From Limnomonas spitsbergensis (Eukaryota; Chlorophyta; Chlorophyceae; Chlamydomonadales): 64,000 nt of DNA. Made by a program: the position numbers and the translations under genes. Below, in pieces: positions 22,201 through 37,200 of the stretch. The stretch covers positions 148,481 through 212,480 of the forward strand of contig JAYJMM010000096.1 in assembly GCA_037349105.1 (NCBI GenBank). Reading direction: 5' to 3'. The first letter of the stretch is position 1; each line of letters opens with the position of its first letter. A model generated the notes under the pieces. That model did no database searches. It saw only the letters and a program-made list of their open reading frames with translations, and had not been told where the DNA came from.

Positions 22201-25200
22201 GCCCCCGGTGCACCGCGACCTCCGTTACGGGTCTCCTGCAGTCGGCGCTCCAGAATCGAAATCTCGTTCAGGAGGGATCTGCGGGGTAGGGTGCAAGATC
22301 CAACTGGCATGCAGATCCATATCCACACATGTGTGGATCTAGAGCTGAACTCGCCTTCCTACCCACGCGGTGGGAGAGATCTGCGGGGAGGGCGCACGGA
22401 CAGGGTTCCCAGGAATGTTTTAGTCCTGGTTTCAGAGCGATTCAGCTACAATTCAGGTACATCCAGAGTTGCTTGTGTGCGCTTCAGCTACGATTAAGCT
22501 ATTTGCGCATACACACCTTGCCTCCTTCACTTTGGGCCAGTCATCCATCAAGGAGTACACACAAAAGCCTCACCCTCACCCACACCCTCACCCACACCCC
22601 TATACACAAAAACCTCACCCACCCACACCCACACCTTCACCCTCACCCACACACCCACCCCACACACCTTGCCCCCTCCACCGTGGGCCTGTCCTCCATG
22701 CGAATGACACATATATTCACACAAACCCATGTCCACACCCACAGCCCCCCCCCCACCACCACACACCTAGCATTGTCCACGGTAGGCCTGTCTTCCACAC
22801 AAATTACACACACACACACACTCATACAATTTCTTCACACAAACCCATGTCCACACCCACAGCCCCCCCCCCCACCATACACCTAGCATTGTCCACGGTA
22901 GGCCTGTCTTCCACACAAATTACACACACACACACTCATACAATTTCTTCACACAAATGTATGTCCACACCCACAGCACCCCCCCCCCACCACACACCTA
23001 GCATTGTCCACGGTAGGCCTGTCTTCCACACAAATTACACACACACACACACTCATACAATTTCTTCACACAAACCCATGTCCACACCCACAGCACCCCC
23101 CCCCACACACACACCTAGCATTGTCCACGGTAGGCCTGTCTTCCACACAAATTACACACACACACACACTCATACAATTTCTTCACACAAACCCATGTCC
23201 ACACCCACAGCACCCCCCCCCACACACACACCTAGCATTGTCCACGGTAGGCCTGTCTTCCACACAAATTACACACACACACACACACTCATACAATTTC
23301 TTCACACAAACCCATGTCCACCACCCCCATCACACACCTTGCCTCCTCCACGGTAGGCCTGCCCTGTAGCTCAGCCCGGAGTGCCACGACCTCCTCCGAA
23401 ACCACACGGAAGTGCTCCTCTGCCGCACCCACACGAGCCTGGGCCACAGGGTGGGAGTGAGAGAGTGAGAAATGTGGGAAAGTGAGAGGGTGTATGAGAG
23501 AGTACATGAAAATGTGAGAGAGTGAGTGAGAAAGTGAGGGGGGGGGCAAGAAAGTGAGAGGATGGGTGAGATGGTCCGTGAGAAAGTGAGAGCGTGAGTG
23601 GGAGAGAGGGAGAGGAAGTGAGAGGGAAAGTGCAAAAGTGGGAGAGTGTGTGAAAAAGTGAAAATGTGAGTGTAAGAGTGAGTGAGAAAGTGAAAGAGTG
23701 GGTGCAAAAGGGTCCCTTTTACACATGTCCCCCTCTTCCCCTCACCATTGAATATTCTCCCCTCATCCTCACCCCAGTCCCTGTATCCCATCTGCCTGAC
23801 TACAGCTCCTCTCAGTCCATCTCCCCTGTCCATGGCCCCTCTCAGCCCCTCTCAGCCCCTCATCCTCACCTCAGCCCCTCTCAGCCCCTCATCCTCACCT
23901 CAGCCCCTCTCAGCCCCTCATCCTCACCTCAGCCCCTCTCAGCCCCTCATCCTCACCTCAGCCCCTCTCAGCCCCTCTCAGCCCCTCATCCTCACCTCAG
24001 CCCCTCTCAGCCCCTCATCCTCACCTCAGCCCCTCTCAGGCCCTCCGTTGCTGAGGCCCGCGCCGCGTCTAGCTCCCGCTGCAGGTCAGAGGCATGACGC
24101 TCCGATACCAGGACACGCCCCTTCAGGGTTCAGGGGTTAGGGTTTAGGGTCAAGGGTTTAGAGTTTAGGGTGAGATGCAGTAAATGATCAAAATGGTGAG
24201 TGGGGATGGGAGGCATGGGGCTCCGATACCAAGACACGCCCCTTTAGGGTTTAGGGTGAGATGGATGAACCTATCCATGGTGAGTCGGAATGGGAGGTAT
24301 AGGGCTCCGATACCAGGGCACGTCCCCTTGGGTTTGAACGGGGATATGGGAGAGAGGAGCGGGCAGGACTATCAGCAGCAGTAAATAACATATGATCAAT
24401 AATATATGGTAACTAATATATTTATATATGGTAAAGAGTCTATGGTAATGAATCTATGGACCGACATGGGATTAGCCAGCTGAAGAGTTTCTATACATTG
24501 TTGAGGATCTAGGGCGATCCATTTATATGGTCGTATGGTTCATTTATTTGTTCGTTTGGGCCTACAAGTGTTAGGGTCTACAAGTGTTAGGGTCTATAAG
24601 TGTTAGGGTCTACAAGTGTTAGGGTCTACAAGTGTTAGGGTCTACAAGTGTTAGGGCCTACAAGTGTTAGGGCCTACAAGTGTTAGGGCCTACAAGTGTT
24701 AGGGCCTACAAGTGTTAGGGTCTACAAGTGTTAGGGCCTACAAGTGTTAGGGCCTACAAGTGTTAGGGCCTACAAGTGTTAGGGCCTACAAGTGTTAGGG
24801 TCTACAAGTGTTAGGGCCTACAAGTGTTAGGGCCTACAAGTGTTAGGGCCTACAAGTGTTAGGGTCTACAAGTGTTAGGGCCTACAAGTGTTAGGGCCTA
24901 CAAGTGTTAGGGCCTACAAGTGTTAGGGCCTACAAGTGTTAGGGCCTACAAGTGTTAGGGCCTACACGTGTTAGGGCCTACAAGTGTTAGGGCCTACAAG
25001 TGTTAGGGCCTACAAGTGTTAGGGCCTACAAGTGTTAGGGCCTACAAGTGTTAGGGCCTACAAGTGTTAGGGCCTACAAGTGTTAGGGTCTACAAGTGTT
25101 AGGGCCTACAAGTGTTAGGGCCTACAAGTGTTAGGGCCTACAAGTGTTAGGGTCTACAAGTGTTAGGGTCTACAAGTGTTAGGGCCTACACGTGTTAGGG

Positions 25201-28200
25201 CCTACAAGTGTTAGGGCCTACAAGTGTTAGGGTCTACAAGTGTTAGGTTCTACAAGTGTTAGGGCCTACAAGTGTTAGGGCCTACACGTGTTAGGGCCTA
25301 CAAGTGTTAGGGCCTACAAGTGTTAGGGCCTACAAGTGTTAGGGCCTACAAGTGTTAGGGCCTACAAGTGTTAGGGCCTACAAGTGTTAGGGCCTACAAG
25401 TGTTAGGGCCTACAAGTGTTAGGGCCTACAAGTGTTAGGGTCTACAAGTGTTAGGGCCTACAAGTGTTAGGGCCTACAAGTGTTAGGGCCTACAAGTGTT
25501 AGGGTCTACAAGTGTTAGGGCCTACAAGTGTTAGGGCCTACAAGTGTTAGGGCCTACAAGTGTTAGGGCCTACAAGTGTTAGGGCCTACAAGTGTTAGGG
25601 CCTACACGTGTTAGGGCCTACAAGTGTTAGGGCCTACAAGTGTTAGGGCCTACAAGTGTTAGGGCCTACAAGTGTAAGGGCCTACAAGTGTTAGGGCCTA
25701 CAAGTGTTAGGGTCTACAAGTGTTAGGGTCTACAAGTGTTAGGGCCTACAAGTGTTAGGGCCTACACGTGTTAGGGCCTACAAGTGTTAGGGTCTACAAG
25801 TGTTAGGGCCTACAAGTGTTAGGGCCTACAAGTGTTAGGGTCTACAAGTGTTAGGGCCTACAAGTGTTAGGGCCTACAAGTGTTAGGGCCTACAAGTGTT
25901 AGGGCCTACAAGTGTTAGGGCCTACAAGTGTTAGGGCCTACAAGTGTTAGGGCCTACAAGTGTTAGGGCCTACAATTGTTAGGGTCTACAAGTGTTAGGG
26001 CCTACAAGTGTTAGGGTCTACAAGTGTTAGGGCCTACAAGTGTTAGGGCCTACAAGTGTTTGCTTTCGCATGTCCTTAGACTGGCTAGCTTTCAGATTTC
26101 CCAGCGCGCCACATCTCCTCCAGGTAGATCGTTTAGGGTTTACGGTCAAGGCGTTAGGGTTTAGGGCTAAAGGTCAGGGTTTAGATTTGACGATCTTCTT
26201 TGGGTCCAAGGCCCTTATTCAAAGATCAGCCCACCTGTAATCAATAAAGAGAGAAAGCTACGCCCCCCACGGGGTGTGAGACTTCAGGAAACAGCGCAGC
26301 CTGGGCCGAAGCCACATCCGCGCCGTTCCTCCAGGCTCCATGTCCCACCGTTTGCCTCTGGGTGTGCAACATTTCTAATGGCTTCAACCTCCTTTATAGG
26401 CAATCAGCTCACCTGTAGATTGGCCAGCTCATCAGGCCCCCTCCAGGCCCCCTGTCGGTCCTTGGCAGCAATCAGGTTCTGCGCCTCCCTCAACTGGCTC
26501 GATAGCAGACGAACCTGTACAGGGGATGGATGGGGGGAGGAGGGGTATGGGGGTAACTCATCTTCATGTATACGCATGCAATGGAGATGTTGCACAGGAG
26601 ATGTTGCATGTAACGGGTTTAATTCGTATGCAACGGGTTTTGTGCAGCCTTCAACAGGCTCAACAATAAGCGGACCTATATAGGAAGAGGAAGGAGGTGC
26701 AGAGTAAAAAAGGTTCATTTGTTTACGAATGTACCGGAAAGGTATTGAATATAACAAGGCGCATGTGATGGATTTGCCGAAATCACCTGGTTTGGCCGCA
26801 GTGTCTGCTTGGGTGTTGGTCGCAGAATGAAAGGGGAAAAAACGAAGCCCCTCTAGGGATGTGCGGATTGAAGGAAGGCCGCAGCGCAGGGCCGAAGCCA
26901 CATCCGCACCGCTTTGGAAAAGTTTATCTGCACCGCTTATCCGCACCGTCATCCGCACCGCTTATCTGCACCGTATATGCATCCCCCCCCACCCCACCCC
27001 CCCTGTTGTTTGCTCGGCATGGACCCTTGGAACAACGCCCTTGATTTGGGTGGTTCTGTCAACTTTGTAACAACAGGCGCTGTATAGAATGAAAGACAAC
27101 CTAAATGAAAGGGAAGGCGGGCGTTGCGGGCCGAACAGCGTGCAACTGTTGTAGAATCAGCTTGATCTGTACAACAACTTATAACTGCTTATAACTGCTT
27201 ACAACTGCTTATAACTAGCTCTTAGATAAAGACAGCTACTGCATTTGGACCTGATAAAGGCTTACAGTGGGGCTAGGGGTTCAGGGGTTCACGGATTCCC
27301 ATAAGCCCCGTACCAGCTCCGAATCCAAACCCTCCCTCCCTGCCCCCCTCCCTGTCCCCCTCCCTCCCTGCCCCCCTCCCTGTCCCCCTTCCTCCCTGCC
27401 CCCCTCCCTGTCCCCCTCCCTCCCTGCCCCCCTCCCTGTCCCCCTCCCTCCCTGCCCCCCTCCCTGTCCCCCTTCCTCCCTGCCCCCCTCCCTGTCCCCC
27501 TCCCTCCCTGCCCCCCTCCCTGTCCCCCTCCCTCCCTGCCCCCCTCCCTGTCCCCCTTCCTCCCTGCCCCCCTCCCTGTCCCCCTTCCTCCCTGCCCCCC
27601 TCCCTGTCCCCCTCCCTCCCTGCCCCCCTCCCTGTCCCCCTTCCTCCCTGCCCCCCTCCCTGTCCCCCTCCCTCCCTGCCCCCCTCCCTGTCCCCCTCCC
27701 TCCCTGCCCCCCTCCCTGTCCCCCTTCCTCCCTGCCCCCCTCCCTGTCCCCCTTCCTCCCTGCCCCCCTCCCTGTCCCCCTCCCTCCCTGCCCCCCTCCC
27801 TGTCCCCCTTCCTCCCTGCCCCCCTCCCTGTCCCCCTCCCTCCCTGCCCCCCTCCCTGTCCCCCTTCCTCCCTGCCCCCCTCCCTGTCCCCCTCCCTCCC
27901 TGCCCCCCTCCCTGTCCCCCTCTGCCTTTTCCATAACCAATTTCAAATACAGACCCCAGTAAAGGGGCCTGTCACTAGGAGGGTCAAACTAGTCCCCCGA
28001 CACCCTCCCGGCTTATAATGCGCCCCCATGGTTGGCGCCTGAGCACACGGAAGAATCGACTGGCGTCCAGGACTTCAGCCATTGAATACAAAATGGAACA
28101 TCGCTTTTTTTCCTGGTGGATTCTTTGTTGTGCAAAGGCGCCAACTGGGAACTGAAAGCCCCTGTTTGGGGGACTAGTCCGACCCCCCTAGTGACAGGCC

Positions 28201-31200
28201 CCTTCCCCAGAATTTCTTTTTTCAGCTACAAATTTACCTAAAGGCCTGATTGGGACCAAACCTGGACCAGCCTAAGTCTCGCGGCCAAAGCAGCAGGGCT
28301 AGCCCCGAAAGGAGTCTCCGGCCGGAGGCCGAAGTGTAGCTGACATGTAGCTGACATGTAGCTGACATGTAGCCGAGTCCCGCAAAAAGAAACACTCCCA
28401 GGCCCCCCTCTCCCCACCACACCTCTCCCCACCACACCTCTCCCCACCACACCTCTCCCCACCACACCTCTCCCCACCACACCTCTCCCCACCACACCTC
28501 TCCCCACCACACCTCTCCCCACCACACCTCTCCCCACCACACCTCTCCCCACCACACCTCCCCCCACCACACCTCTCCCCACCACACCTCTCCCCACCAC
28601 ACCTCTCCCCACCACACCTCTCCCCACCACACACCTCCCCACCACACCTCGGCCTTTGCCGCCACCAGCTCCGAGTCCAGACCCTCCCTCTGAGCCTCAT
28701 ACAGCCCAACCAACTCCACCGGACGCATCTCCCTCGCAGCTGCAGAGGCGGCCCCCGCAGCGCTCCTGCCGTTGGGGTCGGCGCGGTTGACCAGCCACGC
28801 CTGTTTCAGGTTTGCGTAAACCATCTTGTCGCGCGCCACACGCCGTTCCTCTTTAGTGACCTGTCGGGGGAGGAAGGGGGAAGGGGGAGGGGGGAGGGGT
28901 TCTGGGCTTCAATGCTAGGTTCAGGGCTTGAGGTCCTGCTTCAGGGATTTTAAACCAGGTTCAGGGTTTGCGTAAACCATCTTGTCACACGACCGCTCCT
29001 CCTCGGTGACCTGTTGAGGGGGAGAGGTGTGGGGATCTGGGGTATTCGGTTCTGGGTTACATTTTTTAGAATCCAATGCCAGGTTCAGGGTTTGCATAAA
29101 CCAGCTTTTCGCTTGCCACACGCCGCTCTCCTGTTGGGGGCAGGGGGGAATTAAGGGATTGGCAGGTGCCGGAGCATGGATTGGCAGGGCAGGGATTCAA
29201 GGCGCAAGTTGAATGCACCAAGGTCCAAGGGGGTGATTTCCCACCTTTCCCACCTTTCCCACCTTTCCATCGTTTTTATGTGTTTTATTCCTTGCCGTAG
29301 GGTTCAGGGCTCACAGCATTCAGGGCTAAACCCTAACGCCCAAAACGATTTTTTTGTGCCTCAGATTTCATTGTCTTGAAGTGTCATCACATGTTTGATG
29401 GTTTGCAGGATTTAGAGCCAACTCATAAACACACTTTTTTTAATGCACACAATGCCATCCATCCTAAACCCCAATCCTGAACACACTTTTCCAAGCATCC
29501 TCCGTTTGTGTGAATCCCCCCTTAATGCACGCCACTCCTGTTTTCTGTCTTTTAATACACACCCTAACCTGTTTACTTCCCTCCTTAAGTATGTTACAGT
29601 TTCGTGTCACCTTTTGCCTGCAGGCCATGGATCCTGCACCCAATCTGCCCACATATCGTTTATTCTGTTTAATCTCACCTTTCTTTTTTACTGTTTAATC
29701 CCATTTTGTTTACCTGCCTGCCCTCTGCTCCCCAGCCTTCCAATAGATCATTCATTTGTTTACTGTTTAATCTCACCTTAACTGCCAGCAGGGAACGTAT
29801 CTTATCCCCCCCCCAGCGTGCCTGCCGGGCATTTTCCTTACTCTTTAAATCCCACTTTTTCTGCCAGCCTGCCCGCACCCTGACTGCTAGCCTACCCGCA
29901 GCATGTCCTATTTTTATTGTTCAATCTTACCTTTTCTGCCAGCAGGGCACGTATCTTATCCACCACCAACTCCCGGCTCCTTGACACATGTTCCACATGC
30001 ACCAGACGGGACCTGGCCGCCAGCAGCTCAGACTCAAGGGCACGCAAGCACTCCTAGCGGAGGGATCGATCAAAGGGAGACATTGGGGCATGTTTGTGGG
30101 TGGTGGGGTCATGTTCCACGTGCACCAGACGGGACCTGGCCGCCAGCAGCTCAGAATCAAGGGCACGCAAGCACTCCTAGCCGAGGGATCGATCAAAGGG
30201 AGACATGGGGGCATGCTTGTGGGTGGTGAGGTCATGTTCCACATGCACCAGACGGGACCTGGCCGCCAGCAGCTCAGCCTCAAGGGCACGCAAGCACTCC
30301 TGGCCGAAGGATCGATCAAAGGGAGACATGGGGGCATGCTTGTGGATGGTGGGGTCATGTTCCACGTGCACCAGACGGAACCTGGCCGCCAGCAGTTCAG
30401 CTTCAAGGGCACGCAAGCACTCCTGGCCGAAGGATCGATCAAAGGGAGACATGGGGGCATGCTTGTGGATGGTGGGGTCATGTTCCACGTGCACCAGACG
30501 GGACCTGGCCGCCAGCAGTTCAGCTTCAAGGGCACGCAAACACTCCTGGCCGAAGGATCGATCAAAGGGAGACATGGGGGCATGCTTGTGGGTGGAGGGG
30601 GGGCATGTCCCACGTACACCAGGCGGGACCTGGCCGCCAGCAGCATCAAGGGCACACAAGCACTCCTGGCAAAAATGTATCAGGCGAGGACAGGGGGGCG
30701 TTGAGCAGCAGGCGTGCACTACAACGAACATGATCTTGGTGCTTGGTATCGGGTTTGGTGCTTATAAAGTGTGATGTGATTGGAAAGTGTGATGTGCTTG
30801 TAAAGTGTGGTGTGATTGGGAAGTGTGCTTGGCAAGCGTGACGTGCTTGGGACATGTGTTTGGACAGTGTGCCAAAGGGATATAAGGGATCTATAGGTGG
30901 CTAAGGGATTAAAGGATCTAACGGATCTATAGGTGTTTAAGGGATCTAAAGGATCTATGGGATCTAAAGGATGTAAGGGATCTATATGTGCCTAAGGGAT
31001 CTGAAGGATCTAAGGGATCTATATGTGTCTAAGGGACCTAAAGGATCTAAGGGATCTATATGTGTCTAAGGGATCTAATGGATCTATATGTGTCTAAGGG
31101 ATCTAATGGATCTTAGGGATCTATAGGTGTCTAAGACATCAAAGGGATCTATAGGTGCCTTGGCTGTTCCATACGCATCAAGCTAAACCCGAAACCCTCA

Positions 31201-34200
31201 GCTGTCCTAAACCCTGAACGCCCACCTGCCCCATGACCTGAACGTTCACCTGCCCCGTGACCGGAACGCCCACCTGTCCTAAACCCTGAACGCCCACCTG
31301 TCCTAAACCCCGAATGCCCACCTGTCATAAACCCTGAACGCCGACCTGCCCTATGACCTGACCGCTCACCTACCCTGTGACCGGAACGCCCACCTGTCCT
31401 AAACCCTGAACGTCCACCTGTCCTAAACCCTGAATGCCCACCTGTCCTTAACCCTGAACGCCCACCTGCCCTATGACCTGAACGCTCACCTGCCCCGTGA
31501 CCAGAACGCCCACCTGCCCCATGGCCTGAACGCCCAACTGTCCTAAACCCTGAACGCCCACCTGTCCTAAACCCTGAACGCCCACCTGCCCCATGACCTG
31601 AATGCCCACCTGTCCGAAACCCTGAACCCCCACCTGCCCCATGACCTGAATGCCCACCTGTCCTAAACCCTGAACGCCCACCTGCCCCATGACCTGAATG
31701 CCCACCTGTCCCAAACCCTGAACGCCCACCTGCCCCATGACCTGAATGCCCACCTGTCCTAAACCCTGAACGTCCACCTGCCCCATGACCTGAATGCCCA
31801 CCTGTCCTAAACCCTGAACGCCCACCTGCCCCATGACCTGAATGCCCACCTGTCCTTAACCCTGAACGCCCACCTGCCCCATGACCTGAATGCCCACCTG
31901 TCCTAAACCCTGAACGTCCACCTGCCCCATGACCTGAATGCCCACCTGTCCTAAACCCTGAACGCCCACCTGCCCCATGACCTGAATGCCCACCTGTCCT
32001 AAACCCTGAACGCCCACCTGCCCCATGACCTGAATGCCCACCCGTCCTTAACCCTGAACGCCTACCTGCCCCATGACCTGAATGCCCACCTGTCCTAAAC
32101 CCTGAACGCCCACCTGCCCCATGACCTGAATGCCCACCTGTCCTAAACCCTGAACGCCCACCTGCCCCATGACCTGAATGCCCACATGTCCTAAACCCTG
32201 AACGCCCACTTGCCCCATGACCTGAATGCCCACCCGTCCTCAACCCTGAACGCCCACCTGCCCCATGACCTGAATGCCCACCTGTCCTAAACCCTGAACG
32301 CCCACCTGCCCCATGACCTGAATGCCCACCTGTCCTAAACCCTGAACGCCCACCTGCCCCATGACCTGAATGCCCACCTGTCCTAAACCCTGAACGTCCA
32401 CCTGCCCCATGACCTGAATGCCCACCTGTCCTAAACCCTGAACGCCCACCTGCCCCATGACCTGAATGCCCACCTGTCCTAAACCCTGAACGCCCACCTG
32501 CCCCATGACCTGAATGCCCACCCGCCTTAACCCTGAACGCCCACCTGCCCCATGACCTGAATGCCCACCTGTCCTAAACCCTGAACGCCCACCTGCCCCA
32601 TGACCTGAATGCCCACCTGTCCTAAACCCTGAACGCCCACCTGCCCCATGGCCTGAATGCCCACCTGTCCTAAACCCTGAACGCCCACCTGCCCCATGAC
32701 CTGGATGCCCACCTGTCCTAAACACTGAACATCCACCTGCCCCATGACCTGAATGCCCACCCGTCCTTAACCCTGAACGCCCACTTGCCCCATGACCTGA
32801 ATGCCCACCCGTCCTTAACCCTGAACGCCGACCTGCCCCATGACCTGAATGCCCACCTGTCCTAAACCCTGAATGCCCACCTGCCCCATGACCTGAATGC
32901 CCACCTGTCCCAAACCCTGAACGCCCACCTGCCCCATGACTTGAATGCCCACCTGTCCTTAACCCTGAACGCCCACCTGCCCCATGACCTGAATGCCCAC
33001 CTGTCCTAAACCCTGAACGCCCACCTGCCCCATGACCTGAATGCCCACCCGTCCTTAACCCTGAACGCCCACCTGCCCCATGACCTGAATGCCCACCTGT
33101 CCTAAACCCTGAACGCCCACCTGCCCCATGACCTGAATGCCCACCTGTCCTAAACCCTGAACGCCCACCTGCCCCATGACCTGGATGCCCACCCGTCCTT
33201 AACCCTGAACGCCTACCTGCCCCATGACCTGAATGCCCACCTGTCCTAAACCCTGAACGCCCACCTGCCCCATGACCTGAATGCCCACCTGTCCTAAACC
33301 CTGAACGCCCACCTGCCCCATGACCTGAATGCCCACCTGTCCTAAACCCTGAACGCCCACCTGCCCCATGACCTGAATGCCCACCCGCCTTAACCCTGAA
33401 CGCCCACCTGCCCCATGACCTGAATGCCCACCTGTCCTAAACCCTGAACGCCCACCTGCCCCATGACCTGAATGCCCACCTGTCCTAAACCCTGAACGCC
33501 CACCTGCCCCATGGCCTGAATGCCCACCTGTCCTAAACCCTGAACGCCCACCTGCCCCATGACCTGGATGCCCACCTGTCCTAAACCCTGAACATCCACC
33601 TGCCCCATGACCTGAATGCCCACCCGTCCTTAACCCTGAACGCCCACTTGCCCCATGACCTGAATGCCCACCCGTCCTTAACCCTGAACGCCGACCTGCC
33701 CCATGACCTGAATGCCCACCTGTCCTAAACCCTGAACGCCCACCTGCCCCATGACCTGAATGCCCACCTGTCCCAAACCCTGAACGCCCACCTGCCCCAT
33801 GACTTGAATGCCCACCTGTCCTTAACCCTGAACGCCCACCTGCCCCATGACCTGAATGCCCACCTGTCCTAAACCCTGAACGCCCACCTGCCCCATGACC
33901 TGAATGCCCACCCGTCCTTAACCCTGAACGCCCACCTGCCCCATGACCTGAATGCCCACCTGTCCTAAACCCTGAACGCCCACCTGCCCCATGACCTGAA
34001 TGCCCACCTGTCCTAAACCCTGAACGCCCACCTGCCCCATGACCTGGATGCCCACCCGTCCTTAACCCTGAACGCCTACCTGCCCCATGACCTGAATGCC
34101 CACCTGTCCTAAACCCTGAACGCCCACCTGCCCCATGACCTGAATGCCCACCTGTCCTAAACCCTGAACACCCACCTGCCCCATGACCTGAATGCCCACC

Positions 34201-37200
34201 TGTCCTAAACCCTGAACGCCCACTTGCCCCATGACCTGAATGCCCACCCGTCCTTAACCCTGAACGCCCACCTGCCCCATGACCTGAATGCCCACCTGTC
34301 CTAAACCCTGAACGCCCACCTGCCCCATGACCTGAATGCCCACCTGTCCTAAACCCTGAACGCCCACCTGCCCCATGACCTGGATGCCCACCTGTCCTAA
34401 ACCCTGAACGCCCACCTGCCCCATGACCTGAATGCCCACCCGTCCTAAACCCTGAACGCCCACCTGCCCCATGACCTGAATGCCCACCCGCCTTAACCCT
34501 GAACGCCCACCTGCCCCATGACCTGAATGCCCACCTGTCCTAAACCCTGAACGCCCACCTGCCCCATGACCTGAATGCCCACCTGTCCTAAACCCTGAAC
34601 GCCCACCTGCCCCATGACCTGAATGCCCACCTGTCCTAAACCCTGAACGCCCACTTGCCCCATAACCTGAATGCCCACCCGTCCTTAACCCTGAACGCCC
34701 ACCTGCCCCATGACCTGAATGCCCACCTGTCCTAAACCCTGAACGCCCACCTGCCCCATGACCTGGATGCCCACCTGTCCTAAACCCTGAACGCCCACCT
34801 GCCCCATGACCTGAATACCCACCTGTCCTAAACCCTGAACGCCCACCTGCCCCATGGCCTGAATGCCCACCTGTCCTAAACCCTGAACGCCCACCTGCCC
34901 CATGACCTGGATGCCCACCTGTCCTAAACCCTGAACATCCACCTGCCCCATGACCTGAATGCCCACCCGTCCTTAACCCTGAACGCCCACCTGCCCCATG
35001 ACCTGAATGCCCACCCGTCCTTAACCCTGAACGCCCACCTGCCCCATGACCTGAATGCCCACCTGTCCTAAACCCTGAACGCCCACCTGCCCCATGACCT
35101 GGATGCCCACCCGTCCTTAACCCTGAACGCCTACCTGCCCCATGACCTGAATGCCCACCTGTCCTAAACCCTGAACGCCCACCTGCCCCATGACCTGAAT
35201 GCCCACCTGTCCTAAACCCTGAACGCCCACCTGCCCCATGACCTGAATGCCCACCTGTCCTAAACCCTGAACGCCCACTTGCCCCATGACCTGAATGCCC
35301 ACCCGTCCTTAACCCTGAACGCCCACCTGCCCCATGACCTGAATGCCCACCTGTCCTAAACCCTGAACGCCCACCTGCCCCATGACCTGAATGCCCACCT
35401 GTCCTAAACCCTGAACGCCCACCTGCCCCATGACCTGAATGCCCACCTGTCCTAAACCCTGAACGCCCACCTGCCCCATGACCTGAATGCCCACCTGTCC
35501 TAAACCCTGAACGCCCACTTGCCCCATGACCTGAATGCCCACCCGTCCTTAACCCTGAACGCCCACCTGCCCCATGACCTGAATGCCCACCTGTCCTAAA
35601 CCCTGAACGCCCACCTGCCCCATGACCTGAATGCCCACCTGTCCTAAACCCTGAACGCCCACCTGCCCCATGACCTGGATGCCCACCTGTCCTAAACCCT
35701 GAACGCCCACCTGCCCCATGACCTGAATGCCCACCCGTCCTAAACCCTGAACGCCCACCTGCCCCATGACCTGAATGCCCACCTGTCCTAAACCCTGAAC
35801 GCCCACCTGCCCCATGACCTGAATGCCCACCTGTCCTAAACCCTGAACGCCCACCTGCCCCATGACCTGAATGCCCACCTGTCCTAAACCCTGAACGCCC
35901 ACTTGCCCCATGACCTGAATGCCCACCCGTCCTTAACCCTGAACGCCCACCTGCCCCATGACCTGAATGCCCACCTGTCCTAAACCCTGAACGCCCACCT
36001 GCCCCATGACCTGGATGCCCACCTGTCCTAAACCCTGAACGCCCACCTGCCCCATGACCTGAATACCCACCTGTCCTAAACCCTGAACGCCCACCTGCCC
36101 CATGGCCTGAATGCCCACCTGTCCTAAACCCTGAACGCCCACCTGCCCCATGACCTGGATGCCCACCTGTCCTAAACCCTGAACATCCACCTGCCCCATG
36201 ACCTGAATGCCCACCCGTCCTTAACCCTGAACGCCCACCTGCCCCATGACCTGAATGCCCACCCGTCCTTAACCCTGAACGCCCACCTGCCCCATGACCT
36301 GAATGCCCACCTGTCCTAAACCCTGAACGCCCACCTGCCCCATGACCTGAATGCCCACCTGTCCTAAACCCTGAACGCCCACCTGCTCCATGACCTGAAT
36401 GCCCACCTGTCCTTAACCCTGAACGCCCACCTGCCCCATGACCTGAATGCCCACCTGTCCTAAACCCTGAACGCCCACCTGCCCCATGACCTGAATGCCC
36501 ACCTGTCCTAAACCCTGAACGCCCACTTGCCCCATGACCTGAATGCCCACCTGTCCTAAACCCTGAACGCCCACCTGCCCCATGACCTGAATGCCCACCT
36601 GTCCTAAACCCTGAACGTCCACCTGCCCCATGACCTGAATGCCCACCTGTCCTAAACCCTGAACGCCCACCTGCCCCATGACCTGAATGCCCACCTGTCC
36701 TAAACCCTGAACGTCCACCTGCCCCATGACCTGAATGCCCACCTGTCCTAAACCCTGAACGTCCACCTGCCCCATTACCTGTATGCCCACCTGTCCTAAA
36801 CCCTGAACGCCCACCTGCCCCATGACCTGAATGCCCACCTGTCCTAAACCCTGAACGTCCACCTGCCCCATGACCTGAATGCCCACCTGTCCTAAACCCT
36901 GAACGCCCACCTGCCCCATGACCTGAATGCCCACCTGTTCCTCGGCGCCTCCGCTTCCAGTCCCAGCTCCAGGAGCTGGCAGGCGGGTGGGGGTGGCAGC
37001 CGCAGCCCTGGCGCTGTCCAGCATGCGCTGTGGGAAACACAAAGGGGGAGGGAAGGGAGGAGGAGGGCGCAAAAAGTGTGATCAGGAGGGAGGAACCAAT
37101 GATGGAGGGGGCAAAAAGAGTAATCATACAGCCCCCCACCTCCTTCTCTCACCTGCAACCCACACCCCTCACACTTTGTCCCACCCAAAACACCCCTCCC

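Noticed and set aside
24548..26060. Functional origin or centromere satellite
   Set aside because: The 16-bp array lies inside an intron between two well-supported exons; nothing in the sequence supports another role.
27267..27962. Proline-rich 231-codon frame and its Gly-rich antisense
   Set aside because: Composition of the 28-bp CCCTCCCTG array only.
30054..30672. CRISPR-like regularly spaced repeats
   Set aside because: The 119-bp units are entirely repeated, with no unique spacers, and contain exon 25 sequence; the context is a eukaryotic intron.
29988..30774. + strand frames of ~190-240 codons ([10 protein letters not shown] repeats)
   Set aside because: Antisense of the exon 25 junction copies.
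34254..37139. 961-codon open frame of [16 protein letters not shown] repeats
   Set aside because: The 48-bp array is a multiple of three and lacks stops in several frames; the frame enters the real exon 24 in the wrong register. It is intron.
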